Assembly: GCA_964542765.1 (NCBI GenBank) | Contig: CAZIVO010000005.1 | Span: forward strand, 4,090-68,089 | Length of the DNA: 64,000 nt | Source of the DNA: CAZIVO01 sp964542765 | GTDB lineage: Bacteria; Planctomycetota; UBA1135; UBA2386 | Direction: 5' to 3' | Part shown: piece by piece, positions 50,931 to 59,483 of the stretch | Numbering within the stretch: position 1 is the stretch's first letter | How the letters are laid out: every line of letters starts with the position of its first letter | The notes under the pieces: model-generated | Told to the model about the DNA's origin: nothing | Seen by the model: only the letters and a program-made list of their open reading frames with translations | The model's database searches: none | Translations under genes and position numbers: made by a program

Positions 50931-51635
50931 ATGGGGCTGCTGACTGTGCAATTATTTTTTGAGATGCCCGATGGAGATCGCCAGGCTGTTCGGGATGGCC
51001 TGGTGCTGGGTCGCGTCAAGGGCTGCGATATTGTTCTCGACGATGCGAAAGTTTCGCGACGACATGCCCGGTTGGTCCTTCAGGGCGGGGTTGCGGAGAT
51101 CGAAGATCTCGACAGCAGCAATGGTACCAGGCTCAATGGCAAGGAGATCAGCCGGCGATTGCTGCGCGATGGGGACAGGATTCAGATCGGTTCTACCGAT
51201 ATTATTTTCCGAGAACTGGAGGATGGGGCGGGTGGCATCGGCGAGGCCGATGTGCCCGGCCGGATCGAGATCCGAGAGCCCGCGCCCGACGCAGCTCCTC
51301 CCGAGGCCGCTCCGCCTCCGAGTGCGCCAGAGGCTCTTCCTCCAGCGGCGAAGGCGCCCGAGGTCGATCGGGTTGAGTTTGCCGATGAAGTGGTGGAAGT
51401 CCGGCACCGCGAGGTGCCTTCGGGCATGCCGCGCCCTGATGATGCTGCTCAACCCCGTGTCGACCGTGGAGTTCTCCAGTTCAGCAAGCACGCCAAGGCA
51501 AGCGACCAGGGTCGTGGCTTTCTGGGTGACGACATGGCGCAGATGTCGCCGGGGTTTCGATCAGGCCTGCTGATCGCAGCCCTGATCGCAGCGCTCGTGC
51601 TGGGCTATTTTGTGATGAAGTTTGTTTCCGGCTAG
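50931..51635 (+). CDS. FHA-domain membrane protein
   Basis: 234 residues. FHA domain, residues about 20-100: GLVLGRVKGCDIVLDDAKVSRRHARLVLQGGVAEIEDLDSSNGTRLNGKEISRRLLRDGDRIQIG shows the phosphothreonine-binding Arg/Ser/Asn pattern (SRRHARL, DLDSSNGT). A Pro/Ala-rich disordered region follows (residues about 115-160), and the C-terminus is a single membrane helix (GLLIAALIAALVLGYFVMKF). FHA domains read Ser/Thr phosphorylation; a kinase partner is not in this window. Convergent with the GT4 operon. Confidence 0.9.
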   Translation: MGLLTVQLFFEMPDGDRQAVRDGLVLGRVKGCDIVLDDAKVSRRHARLVLQGGVAEIEDLDSSNGTRLNGKEISRRLLRDGDRIQIGSTDIIFRELEDGAGGIGEADVPGRIEIREPAPDAAPPEAAPPPSAPEALPPAAKAPEVDRVEFADEVVEVRHREVPSGMPRPDDAAQPRVDRGVLQFSKHAKASDQGRGFLGDDMAQMSPGFRSGLLIAALIAALVLGYFVMKFVSG

Positions 51636-52732
51636 CCTCGGGCCGAGGCCTCGCGCCACAGGGAAACCAGCTCGCCGCCCGCTCGTTGCCAGGAAAATTC
51701 TCGGGCTCGGGCGATCCGCCGGGCTCTGTCTTCGGGGCGGTCGGTTCCTTCGGCGAGGGAGGATAGCGCTGTCGCCCACGCGCTCGCCTGAGTGCCAGGA
51801 AGAACGACGCCCGCTTCGCCAACGACCTCCGGTAGCGCACCGCGATCGCTGACCAGCGTGGGCTTTCCTGCCGCGAGGGCTTCCAGTGGTGTCATCCCGA
51901 AACCTTCGTAGAGGGAAGGGGTCAAGACGGCGCTGGTTTCCTGGTAGAGATCGCGGAGTCGTTGTTCGGTCACGACACCCAGAAAGGAAACTCGTTCACT
52001 GATTCCGAGATCAGCAGCATGCCCGCACAGCCAGTGGCTATCGCCGTGATCTGCGCCTGCGAGGAACAGTTGGTGCCGACTCGGGTGAGTTTTGGTGAAT
52101 TGGGCGAAGGCGGTGAGCAGGAGTTCCAGATTCTTGCGTGGTTCGAGATGCCCGACGTGCAGGAAGAAAGGCGGATCGGCAAGAGGCGGAGGATCCTCCC
52201 TGAAGAAGTCCTCATCTATTCCCGCCGGTATGACGCTGACGGTCGGCGCGATCCTTTTGAAGGATTCTCGCAGGTGCTTCGCCGTGAATTCGCTGGGCGA
52301 GATCAGCCGGTGAGCACGCGCCAAGGATCGGCGAAGGATACGCCGAGAGATCGTGCGTGGACGACGCCTGAAGTCTGTCAGATCGCGAAGATCGTGGATG
52401 GTGAGGATGGCCGGGCAAGGCAGCCCCGCTGGTACCGGCAGAGAGGACAGGTCGAACACCGTTGCGCCGAGGGAGCGCAGGGCTGCCGGCAGGTGGCGTC
52501 GCTCCCGCCATGCCCGCCGCCAGGTCGGTTGTGCTGGAATGTCGATCGCCCGCAGGTCGATCTTGTCAGGAAGCGTCGGTGGAGATCCATCGGGAGAATG
52601 GAGCAGGGTGAGGCGTTCGCCTTCCTGCAGGTGCGGACAGGCTGCTTCCAGAAGACCGAGAAGTCGTCGGCTGGCGCCAGACGGACGATCTTCGAGCAAC
52701 CAGCCAGCCACCACGGCGTGCATCGCAGTCAC
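51632..52732 (-). CDS. GT4 glycosyltransferase
   Basis: 366 residues, third gene of a three-gene GT operon (overlap of 4 bp with the next one). The N-terminal domain is that of GT-B enzymes; the donor domain has FFLHVGHLEPRKNLELLLTAF and the EX7E motif in SLYEGFGMTPLEALAAGKPTL, with both Glu present, then GVVLPGTQASAWATALSSL. The start at 52732 overlaps the next gene's stop. Cytoplasmic-face sugar transfer in polysaccharide synthesis is inferred. Confidence 0.9.
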   Translation of the reverse strand: MTAMHAVVAGWLLEDRPSGASRRLLGLLEAACPHLQEGERLTLLHSPDGSPPTLPDKIDLRAIDIPAQPTWRRAWRERRHLPAALRSLGATVFDLSSLPVPAGLPCPAILTIHDLRDLTDFRRRPRTISRRILRRSLARAHRLISPSEFTAKHLRESFKRIAPTVSVIPAGIDEDFFREDPPPLADPPFFLHVGHLEPRKNLELLLTAFAQFTKTHPSRHQLFLAGADHGDSHWLCGHAADLGISERVSFLGVVTEQRLRDLYQETSAVLTPSLYEGFGMTPLEALAAGKPTLVSDRGALPEVVGEAGVVLPGTQASAWATALSSLAEGTDRPEDRARRIARAREFSWQRAGGELVSLWREASARG

Positions 52733-53736
52733 CCTGCCAGCCTCCTGTGGATGGTGAGCCAGGCCTCGGCGTTGTTCTCCACCGAGAAGGCCCGCGCTCG
52801 CTCGAGCCCGTTTCGGCGAAGAGTCTCCCGCAGTTCCATGTCTCGGTGGATGCGGCCGATCGCTGCTGCCATGTCGTCGAGGTCGAGCGGGTCAGCGTGC
52901 AGGGCCGCGCCCCCGGCGATCTCCTCGAGACTTCCGGTGCGGCTGCACAGGACCGGGGTTCCAGTGGCGAAGGCCTCGACAACGGGGAGGCCGAACCCAT
53001 CGAAGAGCGTCAGGTGCAAGAGGGCTCGGCAGGAGTGTAGTGCGCGGATCTTCTCATCTTCCTCCAGCCATTCGTGTCCCGGTCCGATGATGCGTAACGA
53101 TGGCAGGTCGTCGTCGTGCCTTCGGGCGAGTTCGTGGGCGCGACGAACACGTTCAAGGTTCTTGCGTGGCCGCTGATCTGCGAGAACCAGGAAGGGGCCA
53201 CAGAGTTGCTCCGGACGAGCCGGAGTTTCGGGTTGTGGCACTCCGTGTGGAATGCAATGCAAACGAGGGGAAGCCTCTTTGCCGGCCCAACGCAGAAGGT
53301 CATCTCGGGTCCGCTGCGATGGGACGATCACGGCGGAAGCTTTCCTGGCGGCGCGTTGCACGGCCAGGCGATGACGCATCCGGCAACCGTCTTCGCGCAA
53401 GGGCACCGGCGACATCCAGGGGAGGTCATGGACCGTTGCCACGGTGGGGCAGGGGCACTGTCGCGGTAGTGCGGCAACGGGACTGTGGAGCAAGGCGGCG
53501 CCGATCTGCCCGAGGGTTTTTGCCAGCCTTCGCCGGCGCAGTGGTCCTGGCCGGGGTGCTGGCAAGATTTCAATTCCTTCGAACCGTGGCTCGTCGGCCC
53601 CTTCGGGGAGGAGGAGCACACATGTTCGTTCGGCTCGCGGCGCATAGTGTTCGAGCGAGGTCAAGAAGGAGCCGCCGACACCCGTCACCGGTCCATCGCC
53701 CAGGATCGTTCCGTCGAACACGATGGGAGCTTTCAC
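52729..53736 (-). CDS. GT4 glycosyltransferase, variant EX7E
   Basis: 335 residues. GT-B fold, with FLVLADQRPRKNLERVRRAHELARR as the donor-domain start and TLFDGFGLPVVEAFATGTPVL as the catalytic motif. The first acidic residue of EX7E is Asp, not Glu, which is tolerated in some GT4 proteins but could weaken activity. N-terminal half: VFDGTILGDGPVTGVGGSF. It overlaps both neighbours by 4 bp. Its short length reflects a compact N-terminal domain. Confidence 0.88.
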   Translation of the reverse strand: MKAPIVFDGTILGDGPVTGVGGSFLTSLEHYAPRAERTCVLLLPEGADEPRFEGIEILPAPRPGPLRRRRLAKTLGQIGAALLHSPVAALPRQCPCPTVATVHDLPWMSPVPLREDGCRMRHRLAVQRAARKASAVIVPSQRTRDDLLRWAGKEASPRLHCIPHGVPQPETPARPEQLCGPFLVLADQRPRKNLERVRRAHELARRHDDDLPSLRIIGPGHEWLEEDEKIRALHSCRALLHLTLFDGFGLPVVEAFATGTPVLCSRTGSLEEIAGGAALHADPLDLDDMAAAIGRIHRDMELRETLRRNGLERARAFSVENNAEAWLTIHRRLAG

Positions 53737-54839
53737 AGGGGGCTCCCCGCAACCTCAGGAGCAAGGGCTTGCCGGTATGCCCTGGCGTAGCCGTTCGCGG
53801 TGTCTGCCCATGAGAATCGGGCTGCCCTCTGTCGACCTTTTTGTACCAGCTCCCTGCCGAGGTCTCGATCGTTCAGGACCGCACCGATCGATTGTGCGAT
53901 CTTTGCCGGTTCGTTTGCGACGCAGTAGTGAGCTGCCGTACCCAGCACTTCCCGCAAGGCCTCAGCATCGCCTGCGATAACGGGTGTCCCGAGAGCCATC
54001 GCCTCGAGAGGAGGAAAGCCGAAACCTTCGAGGAGGGATGGGTAAACGAGTGCGCGTGCGTTTGCGATGTGAGCGTAGACCGTTGCATCATCGGCCTGCT
54101 GTAGCCAGCGAAGCCATCCCTGGCTCTGGGCTTTCCGCAGTGCGTCTACCGTTTCGTGGCATTCCCAACCGGGGCGACCGATCACGACCAGCAGTGGCCG
54201 GGGGTCCGGCAAGAGTTGCCACGCCTCGAGCAAGCGCTGGTGATTCTTGCGCGGTTCGATGGTGCCGACGCAGGTCACGAATGAGCGCTCAGGGATGGGG
54301 TTGGGTCCAGGCTGGGCTGGCACGTGATCCGATCCGAAGGGTACGACCACGAGCTTGCTCTCGGGCAGGCCGAGGAGCCGCTGTGCGGATTTCGCGGTGG
54401 CCCTCGTGGGTGTGACAATCAAGCGAGCTTGCTGCGCTGCACGGTGACACCGTTCCAGAAGGACAGCACTCTGCTCGGCACCGTGGTAGTTCTCGTCCTC
54501 GGCAAAAGCCAGATCGTGCAGGGTCAAGACCACGGAGCTACTGGCGATGGGCGGGTGGATGTAGTCTGTCCAGTGGAACACGGGTACCGAGGCGCATAAC
54601 CGTTCCGCGCCAAGCCCGAGCCGTGACAGTATTGGCAGGGAGCGGCCAGGGACGGGCCAGCGATGAAGGCGAGCTCCTGCCGGCACCGTGGCTGGCACGC
54701 GCGCGCGCGCCATGCTGTGTGCGAAGAGTTGCGGCTCGATTTCACCCTTTGCTGCCAGGGCGCGAACCAGTTCGCGCACGGCGCGCCCGATGCCGGATGT
54801 GGTGAGGACCGCAGGTCGATAATCAATGCCAACGCGCAT
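53733..54839 (-). CDS. GT4 glycosyltransferase
   Basis: 369 residues from ATG at 54839 (MRVGIDYRPAVLTTSGIGRAVREL); the open frame extends 11 residues further. First gene of the operon. N-terminal GIDYRPAVLTTSGIGR is the usual GT4 start; FVTCVGTIEPRKNHQRLLEAW begins the donor domain and SLLEGFGFPPLEAMALGTPVI is the EX7E motif. Divergent from the secreted regulatory-like gene, with about 300 bp between them. Confidence 0.9.
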   Translation of the reverse strand: MRVGIDYRPAVLTTSGIGRAVRELVRALAAKGEIEPQLFAHSMARARVPATVPAGARLHRWPVPGRSLPILSRLGLGAERLCASVPVFHWTDYIHPPIASSSVVLTLHDLAFAEDENYHGAEQSAVLLERCHRAAQQARLIVTPTRATAKSAQRLLGLPESKLVVVPFGSDHVPAQPGPNPIPERSFVTCVGTIEPRKNHQRLLEAWQLLPDPRPLLVVIGRPGWECHETVDALRKAQSQGWLRWLQQADDATVYAHIANARALVYPSLLEGFGFPPLEAMALGTPVIAGDAEALREVLGTAAHYCVANEPAKIAQSIGAVLNDRDLGRELVQKGRQRAARFSWADTANGYARAYRQALAPEVAGSPL

Positions 54840-55139
54840 GGCCGCATGACAGTGATAACAGATGGAAGCCACAAGACGACGGGCCGATCGGCCGGGTTTG
54901 CTTCGACGGCTGTGATCACCCGATCCTGCGGCGTTTTCTGCGCATCCGGGGTGGGAGGGTGTCGCCCCGGCACGATGTCCCGGATCCGGCCCATGCTCCG
55001 GGGGTTTGGCGGTGATCGGGCATCTGGCTGGAGGGCAGGCCTATTTTGGTGCTCGAAAGGGCGATGTCATGGGACATCTGCTACCGCGATGTAACGAATG
55101 CCTCCTGCCGGGATATGCTTCCTTGGGTTCTTCCAGCAC
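54840..55139. other. Intergenic region of divergent genes with palindromes
   Basis: 300 bp. GGCCGATCGGCC (54882-54893) is a perfect 12-base palindrome. GATGTC-ATGG-GACATC (55063-55078) is a perfect 6-bp inverted repeat with a 4-base loop, about 60 bp before the secreted gene's start. These are possible operators. No tRNA or RNA gene recognised, and no clear -35/-10 pair. Confidence 0.4.
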
Positions 55140-56684
55140 ATGTCTGTCCACCGTCCCTTCCTACTGGTCGCTCTGGCGGCGCTGTTCGCCGTTTCGAGCA
55201 CATGGTTTGGTCTCACCGTTCTCGCGACCGAAGGTCCGGCCTTCTCTTTCCCCGATGAGAGCGTCCTCGTGGAGCCGGTGCTGCTGCCCGAATCTTCGCC
55301 CGAAGAAGTGGGCGCTTCGCCGCCCGGTGTGACGATTCGATTGCGGCCGAAGGCTCGTGTTCTCCCGCCCCGTGCCTCGCCGCCTTGCCGCTTGCTGCGC
55401 GGCACGCGAGAAGTGTCAGGGAAAGTAGCTTGGGTCGCGGGTTCTGCGGCCTTGCCGGTAGGGCCGCATCGCAAGAGGGGTCGGCAGCTCGTGCGTGTGA
55501 GTCTGCCCACCGGCGAGGAATTTCATGCGGTGGTCACCCTCTCCCCCGACGAGGAAGAGATTCCGACAGTCGTTCTGGGCGGACCGTTCAGTTATCGATC
55601 CAGGGTTGTTGATCGGGATGGCCACGCCATCGCCGATGCCAGGGTTTGGCTTGCAGGTCGTGAGTCGAAGAGCGATGGCGACGGGCGGTTTTTGGTCGAG
55701 AATCTACCCATTCGTTCAGGCTTACCAATGGTGATCCGGGCGCAGGGGAAGGCGACGCTCTTTCGTATTCTCGATCTCGCTGACGCACATCTTCGTGGTG
55801 ATCTTCCGGCGCACGCTCTGGAGGATGGCGTCAGTCTCCACGTTCAACTGGCAGCTCCGATCTCGGGCGATGCTCCGCTCGGTCGGGTGTATCTCATGCC
55901 TGCGGATCAGGGCGGTGACAGTCGTTTGCGTCACTACCCATTCTTTCTTGCCGAGCATGGTGGCGGGATCAGCTTGAGTTCCGAAGGAACCTGCAAGATC
56001 GAAGGCTTGCCCCGTGGTGTGGAGGTGCGCGTTGTTGCTCATCATCCTCGTTTGCGAATCGAGTCATCGGTCGTTGTTGAACTGGGTGATGACGTGAATT
56101 ACGCGATGGTCAAGGGGGCGGAGGCTCCGCTGCTATCCGGACGCGTCGTCGATTTGGCCGGGCAGCCAGCGCCGGGAGCCTCCGTGGTCAGTAGTGCCGA
56201 TCGTGATGGCGAGTTCATCGCGCATGGTCAACTCCTTGGCTGGGTCCTGCCACCGGCTGTATTCCTGTCGGATTGTGACTGGGCCATGGCCGATGGAGAT
56301 GGCCGTTTCCTGCTCGCGCGTTCGGAGACGAACAGCTACGTCACCGTGGTTGCGCCGGGCTGTCACGGCATCCAGCAGAAGATCATGGGGCGAGCCCAAA
56401 ATCTGGATCGCCAGTTCGTATTGCCGCATGTCGCACAAGGCGTGGAGTCGGGTGATGGCCCGGCCTTGGATGTTCGGGTGGGTCGTCCGGTGCGGATGCG
56501 CATCTGGCAACGGGCCCAGAGCTTGACGACCTGGTTTCCGTGGACGCCGGACCGACCGTATCACCTGGATTTGAAGGAGCCGGTCCTGATGGATGTGGAT
56601 ATCGAGATTGATGGCCGGGACGAAGTCGTCACCGTCAAGGATGTTGCGGTGGTCGGCCGTGTGCCGCTGCAGGTGCCGAACTAG
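55140..56684 (+). CDS. Secreted protein with carboxypeptidase-regulatory-like domains
   Basis: 514 residues from the ATG at 55140; N-terminal hydrophobic segment (RPFLLVALAALFAVSSTWFGLTVLA) exports or anchors it. Two carboxypeptidase-regulatory-like (transthyretin-like) modules: RSRVVDRDGHAIADARVWLAGRESKSDGDGRFLVENLP near residues 155-190, and SGRVVDLAGQPAPGASVVSS...ADGDGRFLLARSE near 340-405. The rest is beta-rich. Such proteins are surface or extracytoplasmic structural or binding proteins. No catalytic motif seen. It precedes the hairpin-rich gene-free stretch. Confidence 0.8.
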   Translation: MSVHRPFLLVALAALFAVSSTWFGLTVLATEGPAFSFPDESVLVEPVLLPESSPEEVGASPPGVTIRLRPKARVLPPRASPPCRLLRGTREVSGKVAWVAGSAALPVGPHRKRGRQLVRVSLPTGEEFHAVVTLSPDEEEIPTVVLGGPFSYRSRVVDRDGHAIADARVWLAGRESKSDGDGRFLVENLPIRSGLPMVIRAQGKATLFRILDLADAHLRGDLPAHALEDGVSLHVQLAAPISGDAPLGRVYLMPADQGGDSRLRHYPFFLAEHGGGISLSSEGTCKIEGLPRGVEVRVVAHHPRLRIESSVVVELGDDVNYAMVKGAEAPLLSGRVVDLAGQPAPGASVVSSADRDGEFIAHGQLLGWVLPPAVFLSDCDWAMADGDGRFLLARSETNSYVTVVAPGCHGIQQKIMGRAQNLDRQFVLPHVAQGVESGDGPALDVRVGRPVRMRIWQRAQSLTTWFPWTPDRPYHLDLKEPVLMDVDIEIDGRDEVVTVKDVAVVGRVPLQVPN

Positions 56685-57027
56685 AAGTCTGCGGGAAGGA
56701 TTCACCCATTGGTCTCGGATCGAGAGACTTCCTGGGCCCCGTGTGAATGGAGCTTTGGCCCGGGAGGAGCGATGCTCATCGATCGATGGCCCCGGCCTCT
56801 GATTTCGAGGTAGTGTTGAGGTGGAAACCTCGGGCAAGGATCGGGGTTTCCAGGCCACCTCGAACGGCTCTCGAGCCGGGTGGGTGGTTCTATGCGTTGT
56901 GCTGCCGGAATCTTGGTGGGTGACGGCAGCCGGTTCTTTTCTGTTGTGTGAGGTTCGAGGCCGCAGATGGCATGACGCTGTCTGCGGCCTCAGCCTTTTG
57001 CCACCATCTGGCTGACTTGGCGTTATC
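56685..57027 (+). ncRNA. Candidate structured RNA / hairpin-rich leader or trailer
   Basis: 343 bp without a convincing gene, packed with perfect inverted repeats. (1) ATTCAC 56700-56705 with GTGAAT 56743-56748, enclosing GTCTC 56712-56716 / GAGAC 56724-56728. (2) GAGGTGG 56818-56824 with CCACCTC 56855-56861, plus inner AAACC/GGTTT. (3) CGGCT 56865-56869 with AGCCG 56874-56878. (4) GCTGCCG 56901-56907 with CGGCAGC 56924-56930. (5) an 11-bp stem 56957-56967 with 56981-56991, followed by TTTT at 56995-56998. Not matched to tmRNA, SRP, RNase P or 6S motifs I know. The HD gene starts 37 bases after the last stem, so a 5' leader is an alternative. Confidence 0.4.
56957..56998 (+). terminator. Terminator-like hairpin
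   Basis: Perfect 11-bp stem GAGGCCGCAGA / TCTGCGGCCTC with a 13-base loop, followed after four bases by TTTT. It could end the secreted-protein transcript (stop at 56684) or a separate RNA. The T-tract is short, so intrinsic termination is uncertain. Confidence 0.5.
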
Positions 57028-58401
57028 GTGGCAGATATGTCATCGCTTGGCCGCGGCACTGTTATTTTGCGAGATCCCGTTCATGGGGATATCGAACTGA
57101 CACGCGAAGAGGTCGCGGTCATCGACACCCCTGAGTTCCAGAGGTTGCGTGGTATCAAGCAACTGGGCACGGCTTATCTCGTGTTTCCCGGAGCCGTGCA
57201 CACACGATTCGAGCACTCGATCGGGACCCTGCACATGGCCGAGAGGATGCTCGAGGCAGCGAACAAGAATGCCGCCCGTGACCCGGAACGTTGCTTGGGG
57301 GTGACACCGCAAGAGCGGCGCGTCCTGAGGCTGGCGGCGCTGGTGCATGACATCACTCATGTCCCTTTCGGTCACAATATAGAGGATCAGACGGGGTTGC
57401 TATCCAGGCACGACGAGCCTTCGCGATTCGAGAAGGTTCTCGGTGATACCCGGATTGGATCGGTTCTGGAGGGCTTCGGTGTTCGCGATGAAATCATCTC
57501 GATCCTCGCTGACCGAGGAGGAGAGATCCCTGAGTTTTGGCATCAGGTTCTTTCTGACACGATCGACTGTGATCTGATGGACTACCTCAAGCGGGATGCC
57601 TACTACACGGGTTTGGAACTTCGCTACGACCAGCGGGTGGCAGACTATTTTCGCATTGACCGATCGAGTGGGCGTTTGTTTGTCGATTGCGAAAAGAACG
57701 GCATGCTGCGCGAGGACATCATGTCCGAGCTGCTGCGCATGCTGGAGACCCGCTATCACTTTTCGGAGCGCGTCTACTATCACCACGCCAAAATTTCGGC
57801 GGGTGCGTTGATCGCGCGAATGGTGGAGTTGGCACTGCGCTCGGGCGGGCTTTCGGCCGAGGATCTGCAGAGCAGCACGGACCAGTCCCTCCTGGAGGCC
57901 TTGGCGCATGTGGATCTTGGCGATGCCGATGACAATGAGAAGATGCGTCGCTTTGCGGCTCGCTTTTCACGGCGAGAATTGCCCAAGCGTGTTCTGGTCC
58001 TGCCGGTCTACCAGAATCGCGAGATCCAGGAACTGCTTCTGCAGGAGTATTTCCAGCCCGGTTCGCCCGAGAAACGCTTTGCCTGGGAGACGGAGATGGA
58101 GGATCGGGCCAGGGCTGAGTTCGACCAGGACCTGGACGTGATCATGTACTGTCCCGCGCGCAGTATGCAGCTCAAGCAGGCGCATACATTGGTGAGCTTG
58201 CCCGAGAGCGAGGGGAGGATTCTTCCTCTATCCAACTTTGCTGCCGAGATACCGCGCCTTCGGGATATCGAGGCGAGTTGCCTGCGCCTGTGGAAACTTT
58301 ATGTCTTCACGTCGAGCAACGACCCATTGGTTCGCCGTCGGCTCCAGGAGATCTGTCTCGAGGCTCTCCCCAGGGGTTGTGAGAACGCCCTTAAACTGTG
58401 A
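57028..58401 (+). CDS. HD-domain phosphohydrolase (dGTPase/SAMHD1-like)
   Basis: 457 residues from GTG at 57028; ATG at 57037 is also possible. The opening VILRDPVHGDIELTREEVAVIDTPEFQRLRGIKQLGTAYLVFPGAVHTRFEHSIGTLHMAERML is the classic HD-domain start of the SAMHD1/YwfO family. Metal ligands: H in TRFEHSIG, HD in ALVHDITHVPFGH, and Asp in DTIDCDLMDYLKRDAYYTG. Members hydrolyse dNTPs to nucleoside and triphosphate, or nucleotides in defence. It is preceded by the hairpin-rich stretch. Substrate not determined. Confidence 0.9.
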   Translation: MADMSSLGRGTVILRDPVHGDIELTREEVAVIDTPEFQRLRGIKQLGTAYLVFPGAVHTRFEHSIGTLHMAERMLEAANKNAARDPERCLGVTPQERRVLRLAALVHDITHVPFGHNIEDQTGLLSRHDEPSRFEKVLGDTRIGSVLEGFGVRDEIISILADRGGEIPEFWHQVLSDTIDCDLMDYLKRDAYYTGLELRYDQRVADYFRIDRSSGRLFVDCEKNGMLREDIMSELLRMLETRYHFSERVYYHHAKISAGALIARMVELALRSGGLSAEDLQSSTDQSLLEALAHVDLGDADDNEKMRRFAARFSRRELPKRVLVLPVYQNREIQELLLQEYFQPGSPEKRFAWETEMEDRARAEFDQDLDVIMYCPARSMQLKQAHTLVSLPESEGRILPLSNFAAEIPRLRDIEASCLRLWKLYVFTSSNDPLVRRRLQEICLEALPRGCENALKL

Positions 58402-58416
58402 TCCGGTAGCGGAGGG

Positions 58417-59478
58417 TCAGCTCTGGTAGCGAGCCTTGATCTGCGGCACCAGGTAATCGTCGAAGGCCTGCTTCAGGTCGTGCGCGGGAGCAAAACCCCA
58501 ATCCCTGCGTGCGGCCGTGTCATCAACATCGGCTGGCCATGAATCGACGATGGCCTGACGCTGTGTGTCGGATACGAAGTCGATCTGCGCGTCGGGGAAG
58601 TGGGACAGCACCAGCTCTGCGAGCTTGCCGGCGCTGGCGCTGAAGCCGCGGACGTTGTAGACGGATTGTGTTAGCGAGTTTGCCTTGCCCTTGCCAAGTG
58701 CGAGGATGGCCCGGACAGCATCCGGCATGGTCAAGAATGGAATGCAGGTGTCAGGGCGGACGAAGCAGGCGTAGGCCTTTCCTTCTGCCGCAGCATGGAT
58801 CATCTCCGGGGCGAAGTCGCTGGTACCTCCGGAGGGCAGGGTTTCCGCACTGATCAGTCCGGGGAAGCGCAGGCACCGGAAGTCCAAGATTTGTTCGATG
58901 CGATCCTGCGCGAGTTGTCGGTGGTGGCGTGCGTAGTAACGGCCGAGGTGTTCACAGTAGAGCTTGTTGCAGCCGTACATGGTGATTGGATGGAGGTAAT
59001 CGTCTTCACCAATGGCTCCGGCGGACTGCTTGGTCTCGAGATCGGAGAGTCCGTGCGCGGCGATGGAACTGGGGAAGACGAATTTCACCTTCTGCCCGTG
59101 GGAGCGGGCTTGTTCGGCAGCCAGACGCAGGAGTTCGAGGGTTCCGCCAACATTGACTTCGTGTGCTGTTTCCGGGGTGAACTCGGCTCTCGTCGAGAGC
59201 AAGGCCGCCAGATGATAGATGGCCCGGATCTCGAACATCGCGAGCAGGCGGCCGAGCAAGGAGCGGTCGCAGATGTCGCCGATGAAGGTCTCCAGACACA
59301 GTTCGCGCAGTTCTGCATCGAGTTCGCGGATATCGACAGCGATGATGTCGCGTTGGCCGGCGCCGTGGAGCGATCGAATCAAGCTTTGTCCAACTTCGCC
59401 GCCAGCGCCGGTGATCAGGGTTGCGGTATGCCGACGCCCGCCGCGGGGCGCAGAGGACTGTGTGGAGGTGCTGGTCAT
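58417..59478 (-). CDS. L-threonine 3-dehydrogenase, short-chain (SDR/epimerase-like) type
   Basis: 353 residues with a GalE-like Rossmann start (TLITGAGGEVGQSLIRSL) and an active-site Y168-x3-K172 (MYGCNKLYCE) with Ser in PSSIAAHG. Family-diagnostic stretches of the SDR-type TDH are CLRFPGLISAETLPSGGTSDFAPEMIHAA, ACFVRPDTCIPFLTMPDAVRAIL, YNVRGFSASAGKLAELVLSHFPDAQIDF and DSWPADVDDTAARRDWGFAP. It oxidises threonine to 2-amino-3-ketobutyrate with NAD+. It is independent of the zinc Tdh at 23643-24725. UDP-glucose epimerase is the fallback, but these motifs favour TDH. Confidence 0.8.
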   Translation of the reverse strand: MTSTSTQSSAPRGGRRHTATLITGAGGEVGQSLIRSLHGAGQRDIIAVDIRELDAELRELCLETFIGDICDRSLLGRLLAMFEIRAIYHLAALLSTRAEFTPETAHEVNVGGTLELLRLAAEQARSHGQKVKFVFPSSIAAHGLSDLETKQSAGAIGEDDYLHPITMYGCNKLYCEHLGRYYARHHRQLAQDRIEQILDFRCLRFPGLISAETLPSGGTSDFAPEMIHAAAEGKAYACFVRPDTCIPFLTMPDAVRAILALGKGKANSLTQSVYNVRGFSASAGKLAELVLSHFPDAQIDFVSDTQRQAIVDSWPADVDDTAARRDWGFAPAHDLKQAFDDYLVPQIKARYQS

Positions 59479-59483
59479 TGTGG

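Noticed and set aside
56133..57059. A 308-codon minus-strand frame covering the hairpin-rich stretch
   Set aside because: Mostly antisense to the carboxypeptidase-regulatory-like gene, and its composition (Pro, Arg, His, Thr) is not protein-like. The stretch is better explained as structured RNA or leader.
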